Shown: positions 52,628 through 62,337, numbered from the stretch's first letter. The stretch is DNA of 64,000 bases from Ignavibacteriales bacterium (GCA_016177735.1 JACOUS010000019.1:1-64000), one strand, 5' to 3'. The notes: generated by a model from the sequence alone, not told the origin. Made by a program: numbers and translations.

Positions 52628-52660
52628 GGCGAAGGAACTGCTAAACTTTTCCCCTTCGCC
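52628..52660 (-). terminator. Hairpin terminator in the 52462-52854 gap
   Basis: GGCGAAGG (52628-52635) pairs with CCTTCGCC (52653-52660); on the minus strand TTCTTTATTTT follows. It lies about 195 bases past the stop of the DUF5683 gene. The remaining gap includes a TG run near 52680-52692 and is otherwise featureless to me. Confidence 0.6.
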
Positions 52661-52854
52661 AACCTTAAGGACGGAGCCTGTCTGTGTGTGTGCATAATTA
52701 TGGGCAATCATCATGCCAGTTTATCAACCCAAATCTTTTTTTTAAATATCTATCATTTTCCCGGCGAAATGTAATTTCGGTTTGTGTGCATTATTGCCAT
52801 TCAGGGAATTCTTATGCGAATTTTTTTCGTTGGAGATGAATTTAATTCGTTCTG

Positions 52855-53673
52855 TTAGAATGAAATTTTATAGCCGAGCCAGATTTTATTCTGTGAGTGA
52901 TCAATGATGAAATTGTTTGCAACAGAAGAGCTCTCCTCAATTGAATTTGAACGTGAGGAGAGAAGCAGATCGATCTGGCTGTAAATCCAGAGAGCGGCGT
53001 AACTAAAAATCAGGATGTTTCTCGTTTTATAAGATTGATTATAGTCGTCGTACTTTTGTTGTATTAACGTTTTGCCGGTCTCGTTTAAATAATCATTTTC
53101 TTTTTTGTTGGTGTTGATAATAAAATAAATCATACCAACCAAGTTTGCTGTGGAAGCCGCGCTTAGAATAAAACCTTTTGCGTTAGTTTCTTTATACAGC
53201 TGTCCCCAGCCGGGCAAAGCAATATTTCTCAATATTGACTGACGCATTTGTTCGTTTAGAAATTCGGGTGAATCCAAAATTTGTTTGAGTGAATCACTTT
53301 CTACTTTCGGCGGCTCAATACTTTTCATGTATTCTGTTTTTACTTCGTTGAATATTGAAATCAGCTTGGGAGAAATCTCTGCCGGATTTGGCGGATAATT
53401 TTTATTAATCTTCAAAATTTCCGTGAAGCTTACACGAGCAGATATTTCATCTCCTACCGAATAGAATGATACCGCGCGCATCAAATAAACATCCGTGAGA
53501 ACTGAATCTGCTATGCCGTCTTGTTTTACAAAATTGTCGGAAAGTTGTATTACGTTTTCATACCCGAATGATTCGTACTCTTTTTTTATTTTTTCATATT
53601 CACCTTCTTGCGCAAAGACGGTTGAAAAAACAAAAAAGAATCCGGACGCTAAGAAAAATAATTTCTTCGTCAT
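52855..53673 (-). CDS. DUF5683-type membrane-associated protein
   Basis: 272 residues. A signal peptide (KLFFLASGFFFVFSTVFA) is followed by a TPR-like helical half (about 25-115) and then the DUF5683 pattern: RNIALPGWGQLYKETNAKGF, a membrane helix (AASTANLVGMIYFIINTN), and a second (ILIFSYAALWIYSQIDLLL). Members are widespread in Bacteroidota beside envelope genes with no known role. It overlaps the kelch gene upstream by 4 bases (ATGA) and ends the operon that starts at 59581. Confidence 0.8.
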   Translation of the reverse strand: MTKKLFFLASGFFFVFSTVFAQEGEYEKIKKEYESFGYENVIQLSDNFVKQDGIADSVLTDVYLMRAVSFYSVGDEISARVSFTEILKINKNYPPNPAEISPKLISIFNEVKTEYMKSIEPPKVESDSLKQILDSPEFLNEQMRQSILRNIALPGWGQLYKETNAKGFILSAASTANLVGMIYFIINTNKKENDYLNETGKTLIQQKYDDYNQSYKTRNILIFSYAALWIYSQIDLLLSSRSNSIEESSSVANNFIIDHSQNKIWLGYKISF

Positions 53674-54998
53674 TTGAGAAGAACCATTTTCTTAGTTTCG
53701 TAAAATTCTGAGCGAAGCGAAGAATCTGCAACTCTTAACGTGTAGAAATAAACACCGCTCGGCAAATTGCGGCGCCGATTTGAAATCTGCGCTACATCAA
53801 AATTGACTTTGTATGTGCCCGGCAGTTGATGTTCATTCACAAGCGTTGCAATTTCTCTGCCGAGCATATCGTAAATTTTCAATGAGACATGAAGCTGTGA
53901 TGCGTTTGAGCGCCTTTGTACACTTGTAATTGCGTATTCAATTGTTGTTGACGGATTGAAAGGATTCGGATAATTATCGTATAATTTAAACCCTTGCGGA
54001 AGCTGCAAATCTTCTACCCCGGTTGTTGTATCTATATAAATTTCTACGTCGGGAACTACTTTTTTATTCTGATCTCTGCCGCCGAAAACAACTATAGATC
54101 TTCCAACAGCAACAACAATCGGACTTCTTCTTGCATTCAGCATCGATGAAGTGCTGCTGATATTCACTATTTTCTTTTTTGAATTATCGTAAATAATTTC
54201 TTCAACAGTATTGAGTGCTTCGTTTGTTTCGTTGTATCCGCCGAGCACGAAGGCTTTATTTAGTATTCCGTTATAAACAGATGCACCGCCGGCTCTTCTT
54301 TCTAAAAGTTTCTCTGGCAATGTCCCGTAAGTTTTATCGGTAATGTTGAACTTCCTAATGATGCTTCGTATGCCGTTATAAACCCCGCCGAAAATATAAA
54401 TATCGTCGCCAACAATTGAAGTCATATGATACTGGGGTGCTTCATCGGACTGTAAAGAGTAGGTGATTTGCTGTGTGTTCAAATCATATTCATCAATGAA
54501 CGGCAAACTGTGAGACGGGTCTATCGGGCTGCCGCCGATGATATAAAATTTATCTCCTTTAATATGACCGGTAGCCAGCGATCTACCGAAATTATCTTTG
54601 GTATCAAAAGTGAAAGTTGTGTCATTCCCGATATTCCAGAATTCCAAATTATTTCTATCACCCGAAGTGATATCTACACCGCCAAAATAGAGGAGAAAAT
54701 TTTTCCATACGTCTGCAATTAAAAGGTTACGCGGCTGATTCATAGAACCGACCATCTTCCATTGATTGGTAATTACATTGGGATCAAATTCCTGAATCCA
54801 ATCAACTGCGCTTTGCAGATCATCAGAATAACCGCCGATGATATATATTTTTGCATCGGCTTCCAACCCGGTGGGACTGTGAACAACCGCTACAGCGCCG
54901 GAAACCGGGTAAGGCATTGTGCCTATCTTTTTCCAGAAACCCTGTGCAAATAATTCGGGGCTTATAAAAATTAAAAGTACTAAAAGTAGTTTTTTCAT
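53670..54998 (-). CDS. Kelch-repeat surface protein with type IX sorting domain
   Basis: 442 residues. Signal peptide (LLLVLLIFISPELFAQ), then five or six kelch-type blades (AKIYIIGGYSDDLQSAVDWI, KFYIIGGSPIDPSHSLPFI, IYIFGGVYNGIRSIIRKF, KAFVLGGYNETNEAL, IVVFGGRDQNKKVVPDVE) forming a propeller. The type A sorting domain follows: DNYPNPFNPSTTIEYAI, LKIYDMLGREIATLVNE and TKKMVLLK. Near the end ADSSLRSEFYE is encoded by the dispersed repeat GATTCTTCGCTTCGCTCAGA, lengthening the last strand. It should be secreted and surface attached; ligand unknown. Confidence 0.88.
   Translation of the reverse strand: MKKLLLVLLIFISPELFAQGFWKKIGTMPYPVSGAVAVVHSPTGLEADAKIYIIGGYSDDLQSAVDWIQEFDPNVITNQWKMVGSMNQPRNLLIADVWKNFLLYFGGVDITSGDRNNLEFWNIGNDTTFTFDTKDNFGRSLATGHIKGDKFYIIGGSPIDPSHSLPFIDEYDLNTQQITYSLQSDEAPQYHMTSIVGDDIYIFGGVYNGIRSIIRKFNITDKTYGTLPEKLLERRAGGASVYNGILNKAFVLGGYNETNEALNTVEEIIYDNSKKKIVNISSTSSMLNARRSPIVVAVGRSIVVFGGRDQNKKVVPDVEIYIDTTTGVEDLQLPQGFKLYDNYPNPFNPSTTIEYAITSVQRRSNASQLHVSLKIYDMLGREIATLVNEHQLPGTYKVNFDVAQISNRRRNLPSGVYFYTLRVADSSLRSEFYETKKMVLLK
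53705..53726. repeat. Dispersed repeat arm inside the kelch gene
   Basis: These 22 bases are the exact reverse complement of 17190-17211, the second arm of the inverted repeat after nosZ. Here they encode part of the sorting domain (DSSLRSEF) in frame. Confidence 0.8.
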
Positions 54999-55046
54999 TC
55001 TGTTATTAAACTTTCATTATAAAGAGACAATTTTCATACCACATAA

Positions 55047-56633
55047 TTATTTTTTAAAAGTAAATCTCAGATTTAGTGTATCACCTTTTGCAGCATTTAA
55101 AAGTGTATCTATTGTCTTAAAGTTCGGATTCTTTATTGTCAGTTTTATAAAACCGGGGACAACTTTTACTAATCCTCTAAGCGGCGTTTGCCCTTTATAA
55201 TCTTCGTTTATATAAACATCGCCCCAAGGAAATACTCTGCAATTAATGTACGCCATGAGTGAATCGAGCAGCACTCTAATTCTTGATATATCGCCTTGTT
55301 TGATGTTAACAACTTTTGTGTAAAGAGGATAATCTTGATTTACCAATTTAATTGTATGCTCGCCTTCGGTTAGTGTGAGCGGTTTGGTCATCGGGGTAGT
55401 TTCAACTTTTTCGCCGTCGATATAAATTTCAGCCCATGGAAAACATTCTACAAACAAGCCGCCGTATTTTACAGCTGCCGGTGTTTGCGCATGATTATTT
55501 TCAACATCATCTTTTCCATCGCCCAACTGCAACTGTTGATTTGCATCGTTTACATTTTCTTGCCGTACCGGTTCGTCGTTTTTATTTTCCGTCGCTGATG
55601 TATTACCGGCATCGTTTCCTTTGTCGGTTTGCTGATTGATATTTTTTTCTGCCGGAACGTTAGCAATATTTTGTCCTTTATTTTTTTCAGCATTTCCGTT
55701 CATGAAAATTAAAGTAAGAGCTGTAACAATTACCAAAACGGCGGAAGCCGCAAACAGAATTTTTTTCTTGTTCGATCCGTTGTTATGAATATTGTTCAAA
55801 CTAACTGTCGGTTGATCTTCCGGCACATTTAAATCTTTCAAAACTTCTTTTGCAGAAGGATAGCGGTTAGATACGTTTTTTCTTAAAAGACGATGAAGCA
55901 CATCCTTCACATCCGGTTGAAGCGGCTCAAGTTTTTCACTCAACGCGGATTCATTGTAACTCATTATTTCGTTAAGTGTTAGATTTACATTCTCTTTCAA
56001 AAACGGATTCACACCGGTGAATAATTCGAACAGAACAACTCCGGCTGAAAACAAATCGCTTTGCGGAGTTAATTTTACACCGCGTACTTGTTCGGGAGAC
56101 ATGTAGCTCGGCGTTCCAACTATTGAATACGGATTTGTAACAAAATTATCTTCGGATGATAATGCCAATCCAAAATCACCGAGTTTGAGACCGAGATTTA
56201 AATTGATAAAAATATTTTCCGGCTTAATATCTCTATGAATGATGTTATTGTTGTGTGCAAAATCCAAAGCCTTCAGCAACTGGACCATCATATTTTCTTT
56301 TTGTTCGTGCGTAAGCTGTTTGGTTTTCAGCAAATTGCGCAGACTCATTCCTTCAATGTATTCGAAAGAGATGTAAAAGAATTCTTTGTGAGTGCCGAAG
56401 TCGAGTACTTTAATAATATTCGGATGATCCAGCTTTGCGAGAAGTTTGGCTTCGCGCTTGAAGCGTTCTACAAGCGATTGATCTGAAATTTTTTGCGTGT
56501 TGAGAACTTTTAGAATTATCCTCTTCGAGAGATAAATGTGATTGGCAAGAAACACCGCCGCGTGCTCATCTTTCTTGAGCACTTCAAGCACTTCAAATTT
56601 CTCAAATAATATTTCTGTTGAAAGTCCCAGCAC
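55047..56633 (-). CDS. Ser/Thr protein kinase with PEGA repeats
   Basis: 528 residues. Kinase domain (1-275): YLSKRIILKVLNTQ (Lys of subdomain II), IIHRDIKPENIFIN (catalytic loop), LKLGDFGLALS (DFG) and GTPSYMSPEQVRG. One membrane helix (KILFAASAVLVIVTALTLIF, about 292-311), a low-complexity Asn/Gln/Asp-rich linker, then two PEGA domains (about 393-460 and 463-528: FVECFPWAEIYIDGEKVETT and NCRVFPWGDVYINEDYKGQT). PEGA domains sit outside and bind surface material. Between a sigma-54 activator (3 bases upstream) and the kelch gene, it probably signals envelope state. Confidence 0.93.
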   Translation of the reverse strand: MLGLSTEILFEKFEVLEVLKKDEHAAVFLANHIYLSKRIILKVLNTQKISDQSLVERFKREAKLLAKLDHPNIIKVLDFGTHKEFFYISFEYIEGMSLRNLLKTKQLTHEQKENMMVQLLKALDFAHNNNIIHRDIKPENIFINLNLGLKLGDFGLALSSEDNFVTNPYSIVGTPSYMSPEQVRGVKLTPQSDLFSAGVVLFELFTGVNPFLKENVNLTLNEIMSYNESALSEKLEPLQPDVKDVLHRLLRKNVSNRYPSAKEVLKDLNVPEDQPTVSLNNIHNNGSNKKKILFAASAVLVIVTALTLIFMNGNAEKNKGQNIANVPAEKNINQQTDKGNDAGNTSATENKNDEPVRQENVNDANQQLQLGDGKDDVENNHAQTPAAVKYGGLFVECFPWAEIYIDGEKVETTPMTKPLTLTEGEHTIKLVNQDYPLYTKVVNIKQGDISRIRVLLDSLMAYINCRVFPWGDVYINEDYKGQTPLRGLVKVVPGFIKLTIKNPNFKTIDTLLNAAKGDTLNLRFTFKK

Positions 56634-56636
56634 TTT

Positions 56637-58127
56637 TTACTGTTCGCCCAATTCTTTTAGTTTTAGTTGAATCCATCTCACGGAAACATCGAGAGATTTT
56701 GCCGTAAGAGTTCTGTTGCCGTTAAATTCTTCCAACCGCTTTTTCAAAAGAAGCATTTCAAATTCCTGAAGAGTGCCTTGGAAATCCGTAAGGTCTTTCG
56801 AGTCTTCAAGAATTATATGCTCGGTTTGGATTTTATTTGTATCGCAAAGTATCAAAGCTCGCTGAATTACGTTTATTAGCTGACGTATGTTGCCGGGCCA
56901 ATAATAATTTTCAAGCTTTTTAATTACCGCCGGTTCGATGAAAATATCTGCGCGCCCGAGTTTTTTTGCAAAGTGTTTTGCAAGCAAAGGAATATCTTCC
57001 CTTCTTTCTCGCAGAGGCGGCATCTTAATCGGAAAAACATTCAGCCTGTAAAACAGGTCTTCTCTAAAACGACCATCTTTCGTTAACACATTTAGATCTT
57101 TATTTGTAGCTGCAAGAATACGCACATCAACTTTTTTAACCTTGGTGTCTCCAAGACGAATGATCTCTCGATTTTCAAGAACACGAAGAAGTTTTGCCTG
57201 AAGCGCGCTTGAAATATCTGCGATCTCATCAAGAAAAAATGTTCCGCCGTCTGCCGCTTCAATCAATCCTTGCTTATCATTGTTAGCGCCGGTGAACGCG
57301 CCTTTTTTGTATCCGAAAAGTTCGCTCTCCAAAAGGCTGTCGGGGATTGAACCGCAGAACTGTGCAAGAAACGGGGCGGACTTTCTTTTGCTCAATTGAT
57401 GAATTGCTTTTGCGGTAATTTCTTTTCCGGTTCCGCTTTCTCCGTAAATTAAAACCGTTGCGTCTGTCTGCGCTACTTTATAAATAAGCTGTGCAAGGTT
57501 CCGCATCGTGATACTGCCGCCGATCATTTCAGGAATTTCTTCGGTTGCCTGAAGTTTATTTATGAGAATGCGATTCTCCCTTTGTAGTTCTTCGAGCTTT
57601 ATTATCCGCTCCAGTGCAAGCGAAACAAGATTCGAAAAGAAATTCAGGAAGATCAAATTTTCATCTGTGAATTCTCTTCGGTCGAGAGTGCTGTCCGCAA
57701 TAATCACTCCCCAAATTTTTCCGTCGCGGATGATTGGAACACCGATCACGGATTTTATTTTATGAATCTGCACACTGTGGAATTGCGACAAATTCGGATC
57801 GCCCATTACATCGTGATAAAGAAGCGGCTTCTTTTCTTTGATTACCTTCTGCAAAATGCCGGATGAAAATTGATTCAGATCGGTGATGTTCTCGTTAGAA
57901 ATTTTTCTCGCCGTGATAATCGAGAAGTTATCATTAACCTCATCATAACGGACAAACAAACCGCGCTCTGCGTTGATAACTTTTATCACGATGTCCATCG
58001 CATTTTCAATTAACGATTCTTGCTTATCGGCAGTATTGAGTATCTCCGTAAATTCATAGAGCGCTTCGAATTCGTTCCTCGAAAGATTTTTAATATGATT
58101 GATATTCTCTGCAAAAAAACTGTTCAT
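56637..58127 (-). CDS. GAF-domain sigma-54-dependent activator
   Basis: 496 residues: GAF sensory domain (about 20-180, [38 protein letters not shown]), AAA+ core (Walker [27 protein letters not shown] as sigma-54 loop, [12 protein letters not shown] as Walker B) and a short Fis-type HTH at the end ([19 protein letters not shown]). No receiver domain. The two flanking genes of the operon are a PEGA kinase and a lipoprotein, so it may be regulated by phosphorylation or by a small ligand. Function is inferred from domains. Confidence 0.93.
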   Translation of the reverse strand: MNSFFAENINHIKNLSRNEFEALYEFTEILNTADKQESLIENAMDIVIKVINAERGLFVRYDEVNDNFSIITARKISNENITDLNQFSSGILQKVIKEKKPLLYHDVMGDPNLSQFHSVQIHKIKSVIGVPIIRDGKIWGVIIADSTLDRREFTDENLIFLNFFSNLVSLALERIIKLEELQRENRILINKLQATEEIPEMIGGSITMRNLAQLIYKVAQTDATVLIYGESGTGKEITAKAIHQLSKRKSAPFLAQFCGSIPDSLLESELFGYKKGAFTGANNDKQGLIEAADGGTFFLDEIADISSALQAKLLRVLENREIIRLGDTKVKKVDVRILAATNKDLNVLTKDGRFREDLFYRLNVFPIKMPPLRERREDIPLLAKHFAKKLGRADIFIEPAVIKKLENYYWPGNIRQLINVIQRALILCDTNKIQTEHIILEDSKDLTDFQGTLQEFEMLLLKKRLEEFNGNRTLTAKSLDVSVRWIQLKLKELGEQ

Positions 58128-58135
58128 GATTACCT

Positions 58136-59581
58136 TCAGTTTACTACGAAAGAAGCTTCTTTAGAACGTGTTTGATTACCGTATTCATCTGTGCACCAGA
58201 TTACCCAAAAGTATTCGCCGGCAGGCAATGTAACTTCCGGTGTAATTTGTATTTCACTTTCTGAAATATTATCACGCGACCAATATAATTCAGCCGGTGT
58301 TTCATCAGTCCAAATTTCTACTCTGTATTTGAAACTGAACCCGGGAACAAATCTTTTCCAATAGAGCGTTGGAGTTGAATTAACAACAACACCTTTGGGG
58401 CTTTCTATTTCTATCTCTTTATCAATCACACGGGTTATTCTCGTTTTGCCGATATCATATTTTTTGCCGTTGACTTTAGCAGTTACGTTGAAGTCTTTTC
58501 CGAGAGCGGCGCTTAAATTAATTGTTCCGTAATTCTGTTCAACTTCATAATATTTTGTCGTTGTATTATATGTCAACGATTTATTGAAATTAATTGCAGA
58601 ACAATTTACAAAGACCGTATCGATCGGATCATCTTTATCCGTAACAGATGCCTGCACAAAAATTTTGAAAAGAATTTGACCCGTCAGTCTGTAAGTAACT
58701 GCTGTAGTAATATTTATATTTTCCAAAACCGGTCTGATATTTAACCGCACTTCGCTTGCTTGTTGAACACCGCCGCTTCCAAACTTCACATCAATAGAGT
58801 CGTTTGCATAACCTTCTTTTTCGAAATAGAGTTTGCCGTCATTATATGCAACATCATTAAAAGAATATTCTCCACTCGCATTTGTCAGCACAATCTTATT
58901 CTCGTTCTTCCAAAAAACTTTTACGTTGGGAATACCTGTGCTTGGCAGTGCCGCTGTTTTTACGGAACCGCGGAGTTCACCTTTTTTGAAAAACAAATTC
59001 TTTTCCGCAACTCTAATTGAATCTTGTCCGTTCCATTTTACTTCAGCAGAATCTTTTTTCAATCCATCTTTTTCAAAATAAAGTTTGCCGTCATTTGTTT
59101 TAAGATTTTTCAGTTTGTAATAACCCGAAGAATTTGTTGTTGTTAAAATATTTTGATTACTCCAAAGCACTTTAACATCAGCTTCTCTGCCGTTCGGTGT
59201 AGAAACATAACCGTCAATTACTCCAATTGCATATTCCAAATATTTGTTTGCCAATCTTTTACTTTTTTGATTCTGCCAATCAACTTGAAGGGAATCTATT
59301 GCGAAACCGTCCTTTTCAAAATAGATTGTTCCGTTCGTGCGCGGAATATCTTCAATCTTATAATATCCGTTTGCATCGGTGTACGTTAAAACATTTTGAT
59401 TCTTCCATATTACTTTCACACTTTTGAGCACATTTAAAGATTTGTTATAAACGAAACCGTCGAGTTGGCCGAACTTATAATCGGGATTTTCCGGATCGAG
59501 CGGATTAATATGCGGCGCATCGCAAGACTGCACGGCAATAAGCAAAACCAGAATTAAAATAGTCTTGTGCAAATTTTTCAT
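58136..59581 (-). CDS. Lipoprotein with three carboxypeptidase-regulatory-like repeats
   Basis: 481 residues. Lipobox LIAVQSC around residue 20. Three tandem beta-sandwich repeats of about 80 residues follow, each with VKVIWKNQNVLTYTDANGYY-type cores and an FEKDGFAIDS or FEKEGYANDS end. A C-terminal Ig-like part (about 290-480) ends YFWVIWCTDEYGNQTRSKEA. The repeats share the KWNGQ/WQNQ middle and are clearly duplications of one unit. It is anchored in the outer or inner membrane and starts the operon with the activator, kinase and kelch protein, so could be the sensor or cargo of that pathway. Not a known named protein. Confidence 0.82.
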   Translation of the reverse strand: MKNLHKTILILVLLIAVQSCDAPHINPLDPENPDYKFGQLDGFVYNKSLNVLKSVKVIWKNQNVLTYTDANGYYKIEDIPRTNGTIYFEKDGFAIDSLQVDWQNQKSKRLANKYLEYAIGVIDGYVSTPNGREADVKVLWSNQNILTTTNSSGYYKLKNLKTNDGKLYFEKDGLKKDSAEVKWNGQDSIRVAEKNLFFKKGELRGSVKTAALPSTGIPNVKVFWKNENKIVLTNASGEYSFNDVAYNDGKLYFEKEGYANDSIDVKFGSGGVQQASEVRLNIRPVLENINITTAVTYRLTGQILFKIFVQASVTDKDDPIDTVFVNCSAINFNKSLTYNTTTKYYEVEQNYGTINLSAALGKDFNVTAKVNGKKYDIGKTRITRVIDKEIEIESPKGVVVNSTPTLYWKRFVPGFSFKYRVEIWTDETPAELYWSRDNISESEIQITPEVTLPAGEYFWVIWCTDEYGNQTRSKEASFVVN

Positions 59582-59679
59582 CTAAGATTTCTAAAATTCA
59601 GCTATAAAATAAGATATTGGTGCAAATTTTTCGCACTGCGCAAATTTTGTCTGCTTTAATATGCAGATAAATTTTTGAA

Positions 59680-60468
59680 TTAAAAATCCAAATTTATACT
59701 GCCTGTGAGATAGAGCGCAGCTTTCCCGGAAATTTTTACCCTCTCTCCGAGATTTTCACAGATTAGTTCACCAAGCCGTTTCGAGACTTGCAGCGCGGTC
59801 AGCTTGTTTTTGCCGAGTTTTTCCGACCAGTACGGCGTTAAAACCGTGTGAGCTGAACCGGTTACCGGGTCTTCATCGATGCCGACATTCGGCGCAAACA
59901 TTCTCGAAACAAAATCTGCTTTACTGCTTTTAGCGGTAATGATAACTGCGTGATGATGGATTTTTTTTATGTTCTCAAAATTCGGCACGTAATTTTTTAT
60001 ATAGTCTTCAGAATCGAAAACTACAAATAGATATTCGCCGCCTTCAAGTATTTCAATTGGAGATTGATCGAAACATTTATCAATCCCTTCCGGAATTTTT
60101 AGCGGCTCCGGTTTATTTGTCGGAAAGTTTAACGTAAGCATGTCACCGTCTCTTTCAACAAAAAGATCGCCGCTGCGTGATGCAAATTTAATTTTGCTCG
60201 AATCCTTTTCGATAAAATTAAAGATCACATGTGCCGATGCGAGCGTTGCATGCCCGCACAAATTAACCTCCGCTGCCGGAGTCATCCACCGGATATGGTA
60301 ATGATCTCCTTCTTTTACAAAGTACGCTGTTTCGGAAAGATTATTTTCTGCGGCAATGTTTTGAAGTGTTTCATCATCGAGCCATTTTTCAAGCGGAATA
60401 ACCGCCGCCGGATTTCCGCCAAACTGTTTTGATGTGAACGCATCTACTTGATAAATTGGTAATGCCAT
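59680..60468 (-). CDS. PhzF-family isomerase/epimerase-like protein
   Basis: 262 residues. PhzF fold: LPIYQVDAFTSKQFGGNPAA with the GNPA motif, AAENNLSETAYFVKEG (the catalytic Glu), LCGHATLASAHVIF and GIDEDPVTGSAHTVL near the C-terminus. Members isomerise phenazine-type or unknown substrates. No phenazine genes nearby, so it is a housekeeping type of unknown substrate. Full length. Confidence 0.92.
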   Translation of the reverse strand: MALPIYQVDAFTSKQFGGNPAAVIPLEKWLDDETLQNIAAENNLSETAYFVKEGDHYHIRWMTPAAEVNLCGHATLASAHVIFNFIEKDSSKIKFASRSGDLFVERDGDMLTLNFPTNKPEPLKIPEGIDKCFDQSPIEILEGGEYLFVVFDSEDYIKNYVPNFENIKKIHHHAVIITAKSSKADFVSRMFAPNVGIDEDPVTGSAHTVLTPYWSEKLGKNKLTALQVSKRLGELICENLGERVKISGKAALYLTGSINLDF

Positions 60469-60554
60469 TTGTTCTCTCCTGAATTACACTTGTATAAATT
60501 CTTGCTCTTCTTCTGTTTTCTATCATTGATCAAGACTAAAATCACAAGCAAGAG

Positions 60555-60579
60555 TTTACCCGCCGATTCTTGGCAGGCA
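60555..60579. repeat. Intergenic hairpin element (copy 2 of a dispersed repeat)
   Basis: TTTACCCGCCG (60555-60565) and TTGGCAGGCA (60570-60579) differ from the copy at 7096-7120 by a few bases. The inverted pair here is imperfect (CCGCC with GGCAGG). It lies between the PhzF gene and the ITPase gene. Confidence 0.55.
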
Positions 60580-60582
60580 ATA

Positions 60583-61152
60583 TTATTTTTTATCAAAGAA
60601 TAAATTTTTATGAAGGAACGGAACAACTGCAACCTTTAGCCCTTCGATGTAAAGTTCTTTTCTGTTCATTACACCGTTTGTAAAAAATCCGATTGCGCCG
60701 TTTTTCTGTTTTGTGTTTTGTTCGTTTGTAATTTCATCCATCACATCGCCCAGCTCAATTCCGCGAAGCAATTTTTCCACAACAAAACCGGGCAATTCAT
60801 AATGCGGCGAGGTTCCAAATCCTTCGTAACCGTTTTTATCAACAACGCACATACACCCGAAAGCAAACCATTTATTGTATTGCTTAACGATTCCGCCCTC
60901 GATGCCGACAAAAAATTCGGCACTCAAATTTTGTTCATCGTTAATCTTTCTCAGATTTTGCGCGCGGTTGCGCGCACCTTCAAATGTTTCGTTGTTAACC
61001 GGCTGAACGGAAACACCGCTTTCTGTTTCGATGCCGATTGCTTCAACATTCTCAAAATATTTTGAGAATGCTTCTTTAACGGAATCTATCTTAACCGGAT
61101 TTCTTGAACCGACAAGAACCCTCAACAACCCTCCATAAAAAATATTTGTCAC
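60583..61152 (-). CDS. yjjX: Inosine/xanthosine triphosphatase (YjjX family)
   Basis: 189 residues. It hydrolyses non-canonical ITP/XTP. VLVGSRNPVKIDSVKEAFSK at the N-terminus, GVSVQPVNNETFEGARNRAQ, FFVGIEGGIVKQYNKWFAFG and GAIGFFTNGVMNRKELY match the family. Start: the ATG at 61152 gives nine extra residues; a TTG at 61125 lies 4 bases after GGAGG and would begin the protein exactly at the conserved RVLVGS. I keep the ATG but note the doubt. Confidence 0.9.
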   Translation of the reverse strand: MTNIFYGGLLRVLVGSRNPVKIDSVKEAFSKYFENVEAIGIETESGVSVQPVNNETFEGARNRAQNLRKINDEQNLSAEFFVGIEGGIVKQYNKWFAFGCMCVVDKNGYEGFGTSPHYELPGFVVEKLLRGIELGDVMDEITNEQNTKQKNGAIGFFTNGVMNRKELYIEGLKVAVVPFLHKNLFFDKK

Positions 61153-61197
61153 ATAGACCCAAAGTCACAGGATTTTATTAGACCCTTTCAAAAAAAT

Positions 61198-62337
61198 TCA
61201 TTTTGCAAAAAATATTTTTAACGGACGCCAGAATCTTTCTGCCCACGCAGCTTCGTTGTGTTCTGCGATTTTATCGATGTAAACAAAAAAATCTTTTCCA
61301 TCTTCGTAGCCTTTTTGTTTGAGTGCGTCAATCATTTCATCAACACCCGGCTGAAGCTGTGCTTCCAAACCAACTCCGCCGTTATCGATGTAAAGTTTTA
61401 TCTCCTTTATGCTGCCGTTGTCGTTTGTTACTTCCCGCACGTAATCAACATTCCGAATTTTGAAAGCCGGCGAAAAGCAGGCAGCTTTTGAAAACAGATC
61501 CGGATATTCCCATGCAATCATAAATGAAATCAATCCGCCCATTGAAGAACCGGCAACGACAGTGTTGTTTCTATCGGGCAATGTTCTGTAATGTGAATCG
61601 ATGAATGGTTTGATTTTTTCTGCGATCAATTTCATGTAAAGCTTTCCGAGCGGTGAGTTGCTATATTCTTCAAAACGGTCTGATGTGTTGTTCATTCCCA
61701 CAATTATGATTGATTCAATTTCTCCGGAACGGATTAAACTGTCTGCGGTTTCATCAGCTTCCCAATCAATAAACAAAGTGGAAGTACGGGGATCAAAAAT
61801 ATTTTGTGCATCGTGCATGTAAAGCACCGGGTAACGTTTGTTTGTCTCGGAATTATAATCGGGCGGAAGCCAAACAATAATATCGCGCGGTTTCAATCCG
61901 TCAATTACAAAATTTCTGTGATACTCAACAGTTCCGGTAACTTGTCCCGGTATCTTGAAATCAAAATTGTCTCTCCAATTAGAAATTGTTGATGAAACAG
62001 TCGTATCGTTATTTGCAATGAGAATTGAGTTACGCGGAATCGTTGCGTCGCTGCCGAGTGCTTCGGTAGTCCAGCTTCCTTTTGTAAATTTGTATTCGAG
62101 TCTAAAACCTTTCGGAAATTGAAATGTTCTGCCCCAATTTTCTTTCCCGATTTTTTCAAGTGCAGCTAAGTTCGGCTGCCAGTTTCCAAATTCGGCAGCA
62201 TTGCCAACGATATAAACTTTCGATGTGTCGTCGATTCCCGGCGTGTTAACATTAAACGTTACGTTAATCAATTCTTGCGAGAATAAATTTAGTGATGATA
62301 AAAAAAGAAGGGTGAGAACCCCAAATAGTTTTTGCAT
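61198..62337 (-). CDS. Secreted esterase with N-terminal starch-binding-like domain
   Basis: 379 residues. A signal peptide (LFGVLTLLFLSSLNLFSQ) is followed by a CBM20-like beta-sandwich (about 22-115; VTFNVNTPGIDDTSKVYIVG, FGNWQP, RLEYKFTKGSWTTE) and an esterase-D-type alpha/beta hydrolase (about 130-379). The nucleophile is in VVAGSSMGGLISF and the catalytic His is likely in IAEHNEAAWAERF. Oxyanion-side block YPVLYMHDAQNIFDP. Known relatives are feruloyl- or acetyl-esterase-like; the substrate is not settled. Confidence 0.88.
   Translation of the reverse strand: MQKLFGVLTLLFLSSLNLFSQELINVTFNVNTPGIDDTSKVYIVGNAAEFGNWQPNLAALEKIGKENWGRTFQFPKGFRLEYKFTKGSWTTEALGSDATIPRNSILIANNDTTVSSTISNWRDNFDFKIPGQVTGTVEYHRNFVIDGLKPRDIIVWLPPDYNSETNKRYPVLYMHDAQNIFDPRTSTLFIDWEADETADSLIRSGEIESIIIVGMNNTSDRFEEYSNSPLGKLYMKLIAEKIKPFIDSHYRTLPDRNNTVVAGSSMGGLISFMIAWEYPDLFSKAACFSPAFKIRNVDYVREVTNDNGSIKEIKLYIDNGGVGLEAQLQPGVDEMIDALKQKGYEDGKDFFVYIDKIAEHNEAAWAERFWRPLKIFFAK

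Noticed and set aside
52462-52854. The 393-base gap as a riboswitch or tRNA locus
   Set aside because: Only one hairpin with terminator character is seen; no cloverleaf and no known aptamer core.
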